Of a stretch of 64,000 nt of DNA, positions 23,784-33,109 are shown in pieces. The notes beneath the pieces were generated by a model that saw only the letters and a program-made list of their open reading frames with translations, was not told the origin of the DNA and searched no databases. Positions within the stretch are counted from its first letter, which is position 1; each line of letters begins with the position of its first letter. The stretch is from contig NZ_CP038015.1 of assembly GCF_004367585.1 (NCBI RefSeq), forward strand, positions 567,001 through 631,000, written 5' to 3'. Source of the DNA: Paenisporosarcina antarctica. GTDB taxonomy: Bacteria > Bacillota > Bacilli > Bacillales_A > Planococcaceae. Made by a program: the position numbers and the translations under genes.

Positions 23784-24641
23784 ATGTTTAACGAGAAGAA
23801 ATCTTTTAGTATCACCGCAGCTAAATTAGCCGTTCATTCATTAATAGAAGAAGTTGAACTTACACCGAAGCCAGGACTTGTTGACAAAAGAAATAATGGT
23901 GCGCACCATGACATAACTCTTCAATTGATGAGAATATCAGCGGAATCACTCACAGAAACTTTTGAAAAAATTGCATTCATTAGTTATGGACGCAGTCCTT
24001 CACAATCTCTAAGAGAAGAAATTGCAGAGATTGGTCGTGCTGGAGAAAAAAGAATGTTTGAAGTTACTTTCGGAGTGAATACGCATAAAGGGGCTATTTG
24101 GGCTATCGGCCTGCTCGTATCATCTACCTCGATGGGAAAAGGAATGTATAACATAGAAGAAATTGTTACATTGGCCGGTGAATTAGCTCGTTTTACTGAT
24201 AGGTATTGTCCGGAAACTATTACAAATGGTAGTAATGTTACTACAAAATATGGTGTAGGTGGAGCAAGAGGGGAAGCTCAACAAGGATTTCCAAATATTA
24301 TGAATTTTTCTCTCCCTATGTTAAATCGTTCAAGAGAGTCAGGTTATACGGAAGAAGAAGCCAGACTTAATGCGCTTCTTTCATTAATTGCCCAGCTGGA
24401 TGATACGTGTATTTTACATCGTCAAGGACTTGAAGCCCTATCGTTTGCCAAACATCAGGCACATTATTTACTAACAAATGGCAATTTGGATTGGCTAAAT
24501 ACACTTGATGAGACTTTCACAAAACGAAATATTTCACCAGGTGGCAGTGCTGATCTGCTAGCTGCTACGCTGTTTTTAGATAAAATCCAAGCAAATAAAA
24601 CAGAAAAAATAACTCGTAAAGATTATGTATATACAAATTAA
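23784..24641 (+). CDS. mdcB: Triphosphoribosyl-dephospho-CoA synthase (MdcB)
   Basis: 285 residues of the CitG/MdcB family, which condenses ATP and dephospho-CoA to the precursor of the ACP prosthetic group. Motifs are EVELTPKPGLVDKRNNGAHH, FGVNTHKGAIWAIGLL, TKYGVGGARGEAQQGFPNI, LDDTCILHRQG and ISPGGSADLLAATLFL. It is translated right after mdcA (TAGGAGGAGC before ATG) and one base before the next frame. Together with MdcG it makes the holo-ACP. Confidence 0.95.
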   Translation: MFNEKKSFSITAAKLAVHSLIEEVELTPKPGLVDKRNNGAHHDITLQLMRISAESLTETFEKIAFISYGRSPSQSLREEIAEIGRAGEKRMFEVTFGVNTHKGAIWAIGLLVSSTSMGKGMYNIEEIVTLAGELARFTDRYCPETITNGSNVTTKYGVGGARGEAQQGFPNIMNFSLPMLNRSRESGYTEEEARLNALLSLIAQLDDTCILHRQGLEALSFAKHQAHYLLTNGNLDWLNTLDETFTKRNISPGGSADLLAATLFLDKIQANKTEKITRKDYVYTN

Positions 24642-24656
24642 ATGGGGGTGCTTCAT

Positions 24657-24953
24657 TTGGAAAGTATGACATTCACGTTTCCTGCAACGAAAAAAATTAA
24701 TAGCCTCGCACATGTAGGTGTCGTCGGATCAGGTGATTTAGAAATTATGATGGAACCTTCAGGTAGTTCTCAAACGGAAGTGACGATTCGAACAGGAATA
24801 ACTGGATATAAAGATACTTGGGAATCTGTTGTTCAACGTTTTTTCTCACAGCATGAAGTTGCAGTGAAGGTTAAAATAAACGACTTCGGTGCAACACCGG
24901 GTGTAGTGAAACTCCGTCTTGAACAGGCACTGGAGGTAATCTCTAATGATTAG
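24657..24953 (+). CDS. mdcC: Malonate decarboxylase acyl carrier protein, delta subunit (MdcC)
   Basis: About 98 residues from a TTG start six bases after GGGGGTG; the in-frame ATG at 24642 coincides with the stop of mdcB and would lie inside the ribosome site. The family motif VGVVGSGDLEIMMEP contains the serine that carries the 2'-(5''-triphosphoribosyl)-3'-dephospho-CoA prosthetic group. The rest (VTIRTGITGYKDTWESVVQR, INDFGATPGVVKLRLEQALE) matches the family. Its stop overlaps the next start by eight bases. Confidence 0.9.
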   Translation: MESMTFTFPATKKINSLAHVGVVGSGDLEIMMEPSGSSQTEVTIRTGITGYKDTWESVVQRFFSQHEVAVKVKINDFGATPGVVKLRLEQALEVISND

Positions 24954-26634
24954 AACACTAAAAACCAGTTTTGTAGAATCTAACGGACGCGAGCGAGTTC
25001 ATGGGATATTAGATAATGGTACCTATAAAGAATTGCTTGGCCCATGGGATGATCTAGAATCCCCTCATTTGGAGCCACAGGGAATCGTACCGCAAAGTGA
25101 TGATGGAGTTATTATTGCTAAAGGAACAATTAACAAACAGCTGGCGGTTGTCATATCGATAGAGGCAAATTTCCTGGGTGGCGGGATTGGTGAAGTATCT
25201 GGTTCGAAAATTGCTGGTGTACTTGAAATGGCGCTAAAAGATTGTAAAGCTGGTACAAAAACGATCCCTGTGTTGGTTTTAGATACAGGAGGCGTTAGAC
25301 TTCAAGAAGCAAATTATGGTGTACTATCAATCGCTGAAATCTGTGCAGCCATTGTGGAGTTAAGACGTTATGTCCCAGTTATCGCAGTCATTCCTGGGAA
25401 AATCGGAGCATTTGGAGGAATGTCCATTACTGCTGGTCTTTGCAGCACAATCATTATGACTCGTGGAGGACGTCTTGGACTAAACGGTCCGGAAGTAATA
25501 GAACAGGAAGCTGGTATCCGTGAATTTGATTCGAAAGACAGGCTACTCATCTGGAGAACGATTGGAGGAGAACAGCGGGCCGCTGCTGGTTTTGCAGATG
25601 TTATGATCGAAGATGATATAGAATCTATCATAGAAGTGATTTCATCTTATATAAACGACGATACGATACTTGTTCCTAGGACAGAGCAGGTAAGTCGGTA
25701 CGAAACATTTTTAAGTTTGGTCGATCCAGAGCATCGATTGTCATCTGAAAAAGTAGGGTTGCTTTGGACTGAGTCTAAAAATGCAGTGATTAAGGAGGAT
25801 AAATCGATTATTTTAGAGAGTGAAGAAGCCATGGGGCGTGGGAGAAAATGGTTTGATTTGCTACGTGATGATGCTTTAGAAATAGGGGATATACCATCTG
25901 TTCGAGTAGCAGACAGTATGATTGGAGAGAAAGCAGTTCGATTTATTGCCGTAGTTCCTGACTCTCAAAATCGTTTTCCGCGTGCGAGAAAAGGTGAAGT
26001 GGGTTTACAGGAAGGTTGGTCAATCGCAAAACATGTTCGAGAAGCCATGGAAGAGGATAAAAATAGTGAAAAGCGTACCATTGTCGCAATCGTCGATGTT
26101 CCGGGTCAGGCTTACGGCTATCATGAAGAACTTCTCGGTATTCACCAAGCTTGTGCAGCCGCGGTGGATGCTTATGCTTCAGCAAGATTGAATGGTCATC
26201 CAGTAATTGCATTCATACCGGGAAATGCGATATCAGGTGCATTTTTGGCACATGGTATGCAGGCGAATCGACTGATTGCACTACGTGATGATGGTGTGAA
26301 TGTACATGTCATGTCGAAACAATCGGCTGCTAGGATTACTCAGAGAAGTCTTGAAGAATTGGAAGCTGCTACGAAAAAAGTACCGGCAATGGCGTATGAT
26401 GTTGAGTCATTCGAAAAGTTAGGTGCCCTGTCCTCGTTAGTAGATGGAGTAGAAGCAGACACTCCTGGGAAAAAAGAGAGGGACATCATATATAAAGAGA
26501 TACACCTTGCCATTGAAGATGTTTGGATGGATGGTTCAATTGATTTAAGTGTACGGTTAAAGTCTTCTTTTGCTCAATCTGGCAGGGCAGCATCAATTTT
26601 AGTCAGAGAAAAGTTGAGTGAGCAGTGGAATTAA
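24946..26634 (+). CDS. mdcDE: Fused malonate decarboxylase beta and gamma subunits (MdcD-MdcE)
   Basis: 562 residues equal to MdcD plus MdcE, which are separate genes in Klebsiella and Pseudomonas. Residues 1 to about 290 are MdcD: RERVHGILDNGTYKELLGP, LGGGIGEVSGSKIAGVLEMA and DTGGVRLQEANYGVLSIAE. Residues about 300-562 are MdcE: RARKGEVGLQEGWSIAKHV, VDVPGQAYGYHEELLGIHQA and HPVIAFIPGNAISGAFLAHG. Both halves are crotonase-like carboxyltransferase folds forming the malonyl-ACP decarboxylase without biotin. No stop or frameshift separates them, and the joining region is simply a short linker (about 285-305). It overlaps mdcC at the start and mdcG at the end. Confidence 0.93.
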   Translation: MIRTLKTSFVESNGRERVHGILDNGTYKELLGPWDDLESPHLEPQGIVPQSDDGVIIAKGTINKQLAVVISIEANFLGGGIGEVSGSKIAGVLEMALKDCKAGTKTIPVLVLDTGGVRLQEANYGVLSIAEICAAIVELRRYVPVIAVIPGKIGAFGGMSITAGLCSTIIMTRGGRLGLNGPEVIEQEAGIREFDSKDRLLIWRTIGGEQRAAAGFADVMIEDDIESIIEVISSYINDDTILVPRTEQVSRYETFLSLVDPEHRLSSEKVGLLWTESKNAVIKEDKSIILESEEAMGRGRKWFDLLRDDALEIGDIPSVRVADSMIGEKAVRFIAVVPDSQNRFPRARKGEVGLQEGWSIAKHVREAMEEDKNSEKRTIVAIVDVPGQAYGYHEELLGIHQACAAAVDAYASARLNGHPVIAFIPGNAISGAFLAHGMQANRLIALRDDGVNVHVMSKQSAARITQRSLEELEAATKKVPAMAYDVESFEKLGALSSLVDGVEADTPGKKERDIIYKEIHLAIEDVWMDGSIDLSVRLKSSFAQSGRAASILVREKLSEQWN

Positions 26635-27245
26635 ATACACATGACTTGTTGGAATTTGAAAGTGTTAAGAATTTGATCAGTAATTCACCATTACCAGAAT
26701 GGGTTGAAACGTCAATCGCCAATGTACCTTTTGTAGTAGTGAGGCGTGCCAAGGTAAGTGAAGGACTTGTGCCAGTTGGAGTACGTGGTCCGAAGAGAAA
26801 TGAGCGGTTCGCCGCCTTCTTGCCAGTAGAACAAATTGTGAGGCGGATTACGCCGGAACAGCTAGCGCAAGAAAGGAAATGGAACGACAATTCTAAAGAA
26901 ATTTTTAATTATTTGGGGCGAGTTAGCAAATTAATGAATACCTATTCACTCAATTGGGGCCCAGTAGGAAGTGTTGGGTTTGAACTGGCGAGTGGGAAAG
27001 AAACGACAACGAAATCGAGTGATATTGATATTGTTATTCGCTTTTCGAAGGGATTCACGACTAGTATTGCCAAAGAAATAGAAGCGGAATTGAAAAAAAT
27101 CCAGGTTCGTGTAGATGTTCAGATGGAAGCGATGAAAGGTACTTTTTCATTAAGTGAATATGCTATATCGGAAGGACAACCAGTACTATTTAGGACAGTG
27201 GATGGACCTTTGTTAAAGAGAATAAGTATACATGATTTAAGGTAA
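26625..27245 (+). CDS. mdcG: Malonate decarboxylase holo-ACP synthase (MdcG)
   Basis: 206 residues of the MdcG/CitX-like nucleotidyltransferase family, which attaches the phosphoribosyl-dephospho-CoA group to MdcC. VRGPKRNERFAAFLPVEQIV opens the conserved part, and GPVGSVGFELASG with SSDIDIVIRFS gives the GS-x-DxD nucleotidyltransferase active site. It begins with GTG at 26625, overlapping the end of mdcDE by ten bases, with only a weak GAGTGAG ribosome site, so it is likely translated by coupling. It is the last gene of the operon; no clear terminator was seen after it. Confidence 0.9.
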   Translation: MELNTHDLLEFESVKNLISNSPLPEWVETSIANVPFVVVRRAKVSEGLVPVGVRGPKRNERFAAFLPVEQIVRRITPEQLAQERKWNDNSKEIFNYLGRVSKLMNTYSLNWGPVGSVGFELASGKETTTKSSDIDIVIRFSKGFTTSIAKEIEAELKKIQVRVDVQMEAMKGTFSLSEYAISEGQPVLFRTVDGPLLKRISIHDLR

Positions 27246-27460
27246 TAAGCTAATGTCAGGAGGAAGAATATTTATTAATTACCAATATATAACTTTTTGA
27301 AAATAGTCTACTTTTTTTGATGCTCTAAGTGTGGACACATTTGTTCACCATGGATGAAAAACCTCAGAGTATTCACTACAATTGCATTGATCGTTAATTA
27401 GTATGATTAGTTTCAGGTTTTGATTTTATTTGCCCTTATCGACATGGTAAACGGACATAG

Positions 27461-27485
27461 ACTCCTATTGTTAGCAAATAGGAGT
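27461..27485 (+). promoter_or_regulatory. Hairpin enclosing the ribosome site of the next small gene
   Basis: ACTCCTATT pairs with AATAGGAGT; the right arm contains the AGGAG ribosome site for the ATG at 27495. It could limit translation, but the gene behind it is broken. Confidence 0.35.
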
Positions 27486-27494
27486 TGATTTAAA

Positions 27495-27748
27495 ATGATT
27501 GATCGTTATTACCGTTATAACCCACATCAGCATAATCAAACTCCTCATTACAACCTATATTATTTTAAGAACAAAGTGTTGAACGAAGTGGAAGGAATTG
27601 TTCAATACGAATTAAAAGAAGCGCAATATACTTCCTACACACAGCATTACGAGAAGTTTCTGCTATTGCATATCTTATGGGTATGGGATATGAACCTATT
27701 GTAGCCTGACAAATGGTTGAGTCTTGGGAAATCAACGAAACATTTTAG
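27495..27748 (+). pseudogene. Small gene broken by a frameshift and a stop
   Basis: The intact first part reads MIDRYYRYNPHQHNQTPHYN and continues to EAQYTSYTQHY. After about 27650 the sensible protein continues in another frame as REVSAIAYLMGMGYEPIVA, then TGA at 27707-27709 where a TGG tryptophan would fit, then QMVESWEINETF to TAG at 27746-27748. The unshifted frame ends at 27704 with an unrelated tail. The second part has the GYxPxxAWxMVESWE pattern of a small Bacillus protein of unknown function. Two independent lesions make decay more likely than sequencing error. Confidence 0.6.
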
Positions 27749-27953
27749 CCGCAATAATACTCAGGAAAGATAAAGTAGGTAAATCCGAGTGAGACACCTT
27801 TTATAGTAATGACACAAGAAAAAAAGTAATGAGAGTCTCCTAACGTTAGTAGGTTTCTTTTCTTTGCTCATCCTAAAGATGTAGAATTCTTTCATCCCAT
27901 TGTACATGTGGTTTGGAAGAGTTTTTTTGTACAATTGATTTGAGGTGTTGAAA

Positions 27954-29006
27954 ATGAAAATTCTAAGAATCGTGTTGGAGACAGTAAATATACAAAAAAT
28001 GAAAGAGTTCTATTCTGAAGTTTTAGAGATGCCCATCGTAAGGGCAAAGGAAGGCTTTTTTACAGTAAGGGCAGGGAATACACATATTACCTTTCAGCAA
28101 TCAGGCCATGTGGAATCACCGTTGTACCATTTTGCATTAAGGAGTAATCTTGATTTTTTTGATTATATGTTTAGTAAAATCATGCGTAGTAACGTCAATC
28201 TTTTACCTGATTCCGATGGGAGATTGAGTGGGTATTGGGAGGGAAAGCGTGCATATTTTACTGATCCAGACGACAATATTGTCGAGATGTTGGAGCGTGA
28301 TATTCCTGGTAATGCAGATAATTTGGGGTGGTATGATGTGTGTGAAATAGGACTTCCTTGTGAAAATGTTGAGTCCATGAGTGAGTTCTTATCACCAATC
28401 ACGAATGATAACAAAACGAACTCAAATACATTTCGTTTTTATGGAGATAAGGTTGGAACTTTTATTTTGGTGAAAGAAGGTCGGAATTGGTATCCGACAG
28501 ATAGACCAGCAACAATTCATCCAATTACAGTTGAAGTCGAAGGGGAGCAATATCAGGTAATGGAACATCCGAGTTTACCTTATACGGTCAAGGTGAAAAA
28601 GCCATGGACAGATGCACTTCCAGTTTTGCAAATGAGAATTGCAAGACCAACAACCCAATTGGATAAGGTCATTGAATTTTATGAAGTAGGTTTAGGACTG
28701 CAGAAAGTCGGTGAGTTTTGGGGACATAATGGATATGATGGTGTGATGTATGGGCTACCTGATAACCATGTACATCTGGAGTTTACCAGTCATGTTGCAG
28801 GAACACCTTGTCCTGCTCCAACTAAAGATAATTTGCTTGTTTATTATTTACCGGATTGGAATGTGATATCTAAGGTCACAAGTAGGTTGGCAGATATGGG
28901 CTATCACGAAGTTGAAGCAGAAAATCCTTATTGGCAAGACTCTGGAATTACCATTGAAGATCCGGATGGTTGGCGAATCGTCTTGTTTTGCTCTACTGGG
29001 TTGTAA
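27954..29006 (+). CDS. VOC-fold (glyoxalase/dioxygenase-type) protein with repeated domains
   Basis: 350 residues from the ATG at 27954, six bases after GAGGTG; the in-frame GTG at 27945 lies within that ribosome site. At least two vicinal-oxygen-chelate modules are visible: residues about 1-110 (VNIQKMKEFYSEVLEMPIV, ending YFTDPDDNIVEML) and about 225-348 (TTQLDKVIEFYEVGLGLQKV, HVHLEFTSH, ending IEDPDGWRIVLF). The middle, about 120-215, looks like a degenerate third module. The C-terminal part resembles YycE of B. subtilis. Members include glyoxalases, dioxygenases and antibiotic-binding proteins; substrate unknown. It stands alone. Confidence 0.8.
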   Translation: MKILRIVLETVNIQKMKEFYSEVLEMPIVRAKEGFFTVRAGNTHITFQQSGHVESPLYHFALRSNLDFFDYMFSKIMRSNVNLLPDSDGRLSGYWEGKRAYFTDPDDNIVEMLERDIPGNADNLGWYDVCEIGLPCENVESMSEFLSPITNDNKTNSNTFRFYGDKVGTFILVKEGRNWYPTDRPATIHPITVEVEGEQYQVMEHPSLPYTVKVKKPWTDALPVLQMRIARPTTQLDKVIEFYEVGLGLQKVGEFWGHNGYDGVMYGLPDNHVHLEFTSHVAGTPCPAPTKDNLLVYYLPDWNVISKVTSRLADMGYHEVEAENPYWQDSGITIEDPDGWRIVLFCSTGL

Positions 29007-29155
29007 GTGAAGGGAATTCTGACTGTGTACAGAACAAAACTGTATATGTAAGATTATTCACCGTGACAGTATTGAAAGTACAAGGGTGGTCTAGTTCTAA
29101 TATAAGAACCACTTACTTTTTGTTCAGTAGGTGACCATTTACTAATCCACGAAAC

Positions 29156-29197
29156 GAAAACACCTCCAATCTATAATCTCGATTGGAGGTGTCTTCT
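29156..29197 (-). terminator. Terminator of the Fsr-like exporter gene
   Basis: GACACCTCCAATC and GATTGGAGGTGTT pair around TATAATCTC; the minus strand continues with TTCGTTTC. Confidence 0.75.
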
Positions 29198-29261
29198 GTA
29201 TGGTATGCATACTTTCTAGCATATGAGCTTCATAGTCATATGCCTCTCCTAATCGCCCATA

Positions 29262-30494
29262 TTACTTAGTAATCAGCGGTGGTGAAGTCATCTTTTGATC
29301 ACGAGGGAGTGCAAGTCCAACAAGTCCTAGTATTGGTAACAATGAAATGATGATCATGGTCGTATATATACCAATATGGTCCATCAAAATACCAATCACA
29401 ACTGCCCCTATAGCCCCCATTCCAAAAGCGAGTCCAACTGTTAGTCCCGCCATCGTCCCAATCTTACTCGGCACAAGTTCCTGTGCATAAACCACAGTGA
29501 CCGAAAAACTTAGCATGATGAAAAATCCAATAAGTATTAGTAGAACAATCACTGCTGGTAATGGTACATATGGCAGGAGAAGGCATAATGGTACTGGGAC
29601 TATAAGCGATAATACAATGACATTTTTTCGTCCTATTTTATCTGCCCAAGGGCCTCCGAAAAATGTGCCGACTGCTCCGACTGCTAGAAATAAGAAGATG
29701 ATGAGCTGTCCTTTTTGAATCGTTAACCCGTAAGATTCTATTAAATGAAAGATATAAAAGCTTGTTATATTCGTCACATAAATGGAGCGGGCGAAGATAA
29801 TCATGAGTAACAGACCAAGTGCGACACCTATTTGTTTTTTCGTTAAATTCGCCATTGAAGACAATAGTACTCTTTTACGCTTCAGTAATTTTTCTTGTTC
29901 TAACTGTGCCTTATACCAAGCTGAAATTTTCATTAATATAAAAATGCCAAGACCAGCGACTAGCAAAAATAGAGCAGCGCCTCTTTGACCAAGAGGTACT
30001 AAGATAAATGCGCTGATAAGCGGGGCTAATGCTTGTCCTGTATTTCCTCCCACTTGGTAAATGGATTGTGATAGACCTCTTTTATGTCCGGCTGCCATAA
30101 AAGACACGCGGGAACCTTCTGGATGGAAAATGGCAGAACCAAGTCCAATAAAAATGACGGAAACTAGAATCATCCAATATTCTGGGGCAAATGCTAGTCC
30201 TAAAATCCCTAGAAATGAAGCCATCATTCCAAATGGAAGTGAATATGGTTTGGGTTTCAGATCACTAAGATAACCGACGACCGGCTGTAGTACTGAGGCG
30301 ACCATATTCAATGCGAATGCAATTAACCCTAACTGTGTAAACGTAAGCCCAAGATCTTTTTCAAGGACAGGGAACATCGCTGGAATGACTGATTGGATTG
30401 AATCATTCAATAAGTGAACGCCACTAATCGCAAATATGATTGGATAGACTGGATTGGAAACCATTGAAGATGAAGTTGTTTTTGCTGTTGTCAT
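29262..30494 (-). CDS. MFS transporter, fosmidomycin-resistance (Fsr) type
   Basis: 410-residue, twelve-helix major facilitator protein. The N-terminal segment FAISGVHLLNDSIQSVIPAM with FPVLEKDLGLTFTQLGLIAF and LQPVVGYLSDLKPKP is the hallmark of the Fsr subfamily, which exports fosmidomycin and related compounds. Later signatures are FHPEGSRVSFMAAGHKRGLS and WADKIGRKNVIVLSL. It is transcribed alone, with GAGGATG before the ATG. Whether it gives resistance to a particular drug is not visible from sequence. Confidence 0.88.
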   Translation of the reverse strand: MTTAKTTSSSMVSNPVYPIIFAISGVHLLNDSIQSVIPAMFPVLEKDLGLTFTQLGLIAFALNMVASVLQPVVGYLSDLKPKPYSLPFGMMASFLGILGLAFAPEYWMILVSVIFIGLGSAIFHPEGSRVSFMAAGHKRGLSQSIYQVGGNTGQALAPLISAFILVPLGQRGAALFLLVAGLGIFILMKISAWYKAQLEQEKLLKRKRVLLSSMANLTKKQIGVALGLLLMIIFARSIYVTNITSFYIFHLIESYGLTIQKGQLIIFLFLAVGAVGTFFGGPWADKIGRKNVIVLSLIVPVPLCLLLPYVPLPAVIVLLILIGFFIMLSFSVTVVYAQELVPSKIGTMAGLTVGLAFGMGAIGAVVIGILMDHIGIYTTMIIISLLPILGLVGLALPRDQKMTSPPLITK

Positions 30495-30834
30495 AATACA
30501 TCCTCAATTCTCGAAAAATATAGATGAATATAGTATAACAATCAATTAGAAAGAAAAATGACATTATTATAAATATTACTGGTGTCTTTTGCTGCTTAAG
30601 TATGAATTGATCCTATCCCAAGGACATAATAATGATGATTACTTCCCTTAGGTAATGGCTAAGCTAAAGGGAAATTTAAAATGTAGCATTTGAAAATCAT
30701 ATGTATCAACATAAGGTTACACTATAAACTGGATTCATCTGTCTGTTATTTGACTAGGATGGGTATCTTAATATAGAGACAATTACTGTTACTAATGTAA
30801 ATGCCATACATTTTATTTTGAAAAGGAGTATAAA
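30495..30834. other. Divergent intergenic region
   Basis: 340 bases, AT-rich, holding the promoters of the two flanking genes. TTATACTATA on the minus strand near 30535 is a possible -10 for the exporter. No gene seen. Confidence 0.4.
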
Positions 30835-31368
30835 ATGTTACATACAATTGCTTGGTACACTCCATTATTTATTACTGTATCACTCATATTTGTGACATGG
30901 CGATATAGTGATTGGCGAAATTGGAGAAAATACTATTCAACTATTCTATTCATTAGCATTGTTAGTCTACTTTCCTTCATCTTAACTACCGATTATCCGT
31001 TGTGGTTATATAATGAATCTTTCTTGTTTCCTAATCGAATGATGCACGAAATTAGAATGATTTTCTTTCTATTCCCTTCAATCATTCTGCTTTTTTTAAC
31101 ATTTTATCCAAATGCATCTGTCATGTTAAGACAGCTTGCTTATATATTCATATGGGCCATTATGTGGTCAATATTTGAATCATTTTTGGTATTCTTAAAA
31201 ATCATAACGCATCATAATGACTGGAACATGCCATGGTCAGTAGTGGTTTGGTTTATGATGTTTTCCGTGATAGCTATCCACCCCAAAAAACCAATATGGG
31301 TATGGCTAATTTGTCTTATTTTTAGTGTGGTTGTTATAAGTTACTTTAATATTCCTTTCACAAAATGA
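30835..31368 (+). CDS. CBO0543-family membrane protein
   Basis: 177 residues with five predicted helices and a characteristic FVTWRYSDWRNWRKYYSTIL near the start, FLFPNRMMHEIRMIFFLFPS in the middle and WAIMWSIFESFLVFLKIITH toward the end. These match the CBO0543 family of small membrane proteins that is multiplied in many Bacillales genomes; no function is known. AAAGGAG lies before the ATG. A strong terminator follows directly. Confidence 0.75.
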   Translation: MLHTIAWYTPLFITVSLIFVTWRYSDWRNWRKYYSTILFISIVSLLSFILTTDYPLWLYNESFLFPNRMMHEIRMIFFLFPSIILLFLTFYPNASVMLRQLAYIFIWAIMWSIFESFLVFLKIITHHNDWNMPWSVVVWFMMFSVIAIHPKKPIWVWLICLIFSVVVISYFNIPFTK

Positions 31369-31402
31369 TTGAAGTGACTTATTCACTTTGATCATTTTTT
31401 TG
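31365..31402 (+). terminator. Rho-independent terminator
   Basis: ATGATTGAAGTGA pairs with TCACTTTGATCAT, followed by TTTTT; the stem overlaps the stop of the membrane protein gene. Confidence 0.85.
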
Positions 31403-31629
31403 TGCACTAAGTACTGTGCTCATAAGGTAGATAAAAGGGTGTCGGAAACCTATAGATATTAAAGACATGAACCGGACAGGAAACCATTGAATGAATAAAA
31501 TATATATTTCTCTTCTACTCAGAGAATAGGTTAGTTGATGAAGGAATATGCTATGTCTTTCAAGAATATTACAGTTATACAAATAATATTTTGTGAAAAC
31601 AAGAAGCAGTAATTCAAGGGGGAGTGGTA

Positions 31630-31950
31630 TTGTTTTTAAAAGTAATTATTTTTTTAGTTATAGTGGTTCCTTTCCTATATGTCTTGATAATGGATTATCA
31701 AGGTATAAAAAAGGAATTAAAAAACAATGCAGTATCCATTTTATTGGAACTTCTACTGTTCTTAAGTCTTTTAGTCTTTATTGCTGGTTTATTTAGTGAT
31801 TACAAAATACTTTCAAATGTAGCTGCAATATTATTACTTTTACTGACTTCAAAGAAGTTATTAGATCTTTGGAAGACGAAGAAGATAAGTGTAATTTATA
31901 CTTTAGTTCTTTTTATTTTATTTTTTTCCCTATCCAATCTCTTAAACTAA
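31630..31950 (+). CDS. Small hydrophobic membrane protein
   Basis: About 106 residues, with three to four hydrophobic helices (LKVIIFLVIVVPFLYVLIMD, VSILLELLLFLSLLVFIAGL, ISVIYTLVLFILFFSLSNLL). The likely start is TTG at 31630, five bases after AAGGGGGAG; a GTG at 31624 is part of that ribosome site. Not recognised as a named family. A second small membrane gene follows 120 bases downstream and may be co-transcribed. Confidence 0.6.
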   Translation: MFLKVIIFLVIVVPFLYVLIMDYQGIKKELKNNAVSILLELLLFLSLLVFIAGLFSDYKILSNVAAILLLLLTSKKLLDLWKTKKISVIYTLVLFILFFSLSNLLN

Positions 31951-32071
31951 CGGATACTTTAGTAAATTACAGAAAAGAAATCGTCAAAAAAAGGTCGAAT
32001 TTTATTAACAGATCATTTTTGGAAGTGCAAATTAGGGGACATATTAACTCTCAGACAGTGGGGTGTGAAAA

Positions 32072-32365
32072 GTGGAGAATTATTTAAAAGAAAATAAAGT
32101 GAATTGGATGCAGTGGAAATTAAGAATGCCGTTGGTTTTATTCTTGTTAGGCTTAATGGCAGGAATATATCAATCATTTCCAAAGTTATTTCTTATCCCA
32201 AATAGTTACTTAATTAGCAGTATTCAGTATTTAGGCGGAATTGCCTTACTTATTTGGCTGTTTGAAAAAATAGGTTTAAATGATAAGAAAGTCCATTTCT
32301 CTGTAGGAATTTTATTGATTGCTGCAGGGTTTCTAATTGATTTCATCTTTGTGGGATATAGATAG
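32072..32365 (+). CDS. Small membrane protein
   Basis: 97 residues starting at GTG 32072, about eight bases after GGGGTG. A polar N-terminus (MENYLKENKVNWMQWKLRMP) precedes three hydrophobic segments (LVLFLLGLMAGIYQSFP, YLGGIALLIWLFEKIGL, VGILLIAAGFLIDFIFVGY). The composition and ordered alternation of helices make it a plausible real gene, but no family is recognised. Confidence 0.6.
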   Translation: MENYLKENKVNWMQWKLRMPLVLFLLGLMAGIYQSFPKLFLIPNSYLISSIQYLGGIALLIWLFEKIGLNDKKVHFSVGILLIAAGFLIDFIFVGYR

Positions 32366-32748
32366 TAAACCTTATTGGTATACACTTTATGACTGTAGAC
32401 GTAATGATGTAATTACTTTTATTGAAGAAATATCAAGGATGATAATATAAAGACCGGAAAACTAAGGAAGCACTAATAAAACAAGGTGATAGAAAAATAC
32501 TTGAAATGGATGAAAAACGTTTAATATATATCAGATTTGCTGTTAATAAATAGAAAAAGCTGCCTTAACATGGCAGCTTTTCTTTGTTTGAACACATCCG
32601 AGGTCCGATTATTAGTTCGTCAATGTTATGTGCTTAATAATTCACTACATTGATTTCAAATGATTTGGAATCAAAATTGTTTTAGTTAATAACTTTATTT
32701 GCTATTCGTTGTATCTTTGTTTGAAAAACTTAAAGAGAAACACAATTA
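32366..32748. other. Stretch with a gene tail relic and terminator
   Basis: From about 32444 to 32551 one frame reads DRKTKEALIKQGDRKILEMD and EKRLIYIRFAVNK before TAG, directly followed by a terminator (32555-32585). It has no start or ribosome site and looks like the 3' end of a lost gene. The rest shows nothing. Confidence 0.4.
32555..32586 (+). terminator. Rho-independent terminator
   Basis: AAAAGCTGCC pairs with GGCAGCTTTT around TTAACAT, then CTTTG. Confidence 0.75.
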
Positions 32749-32940
32749 TTAAAAAAGACTCAAAAGAAAATACAATGAGGTAGATAATAAAATTACAGGT
32801 ACTATACCTACACCGGCACGTGCTACATACAGTTTAACGCTACTTGATTGATATTTTGCAAACTCTAGCTTCTGCACGTAATAATAAACTACAAGAATGG
32901 AGACTACTGTACTAAAAATGGCGACAGTACTACTTAACAT
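32749..32940 (-). CDS. Small two-helix membrane protein
   Basis: 63 residues: helix one MLSSTVAIFSTVVSILVVYY, a polar link (QKLEFAKYQSSSVKLYVARA), helix two VGIVPVILLSTSLYFLLSLF. AAAGG lies ten bases before the ATG. It is just downstream, on the same strand, of the ABC-2 exporter genes, and might be co-transcribed with them. Function unknown. Confidence 0.5.
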   Translation of the reverse strand: MLSSTVAIFSTVVSILVVYYYVQKLEFAKYQSSSVKLYVARAGVGIVPVILLSTSLYFLLSLF

Positions 32941-33109
32941 TGAGACCAGACCTTTCTTAGAGTGAAGTTTCTATAGAAATTATAGACTTCGCATTCTTAA
33001 TGTTTTACTTAAGTGTGTAGACAGTGCTCCTAAAATTACATTCGCAAAAAGCCAACTAGCAGCAGGAATTAGTGCAATTAGAAATCCAACAGCTAAGATA
33101 TGAATTTTT

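Noticed and set aside
32440-32552. Open frame ending just before the terminator at 32555
   Set aside because: No start or ribosome site and a stop just upstream; kept only as a gene-tail relic in the region note.
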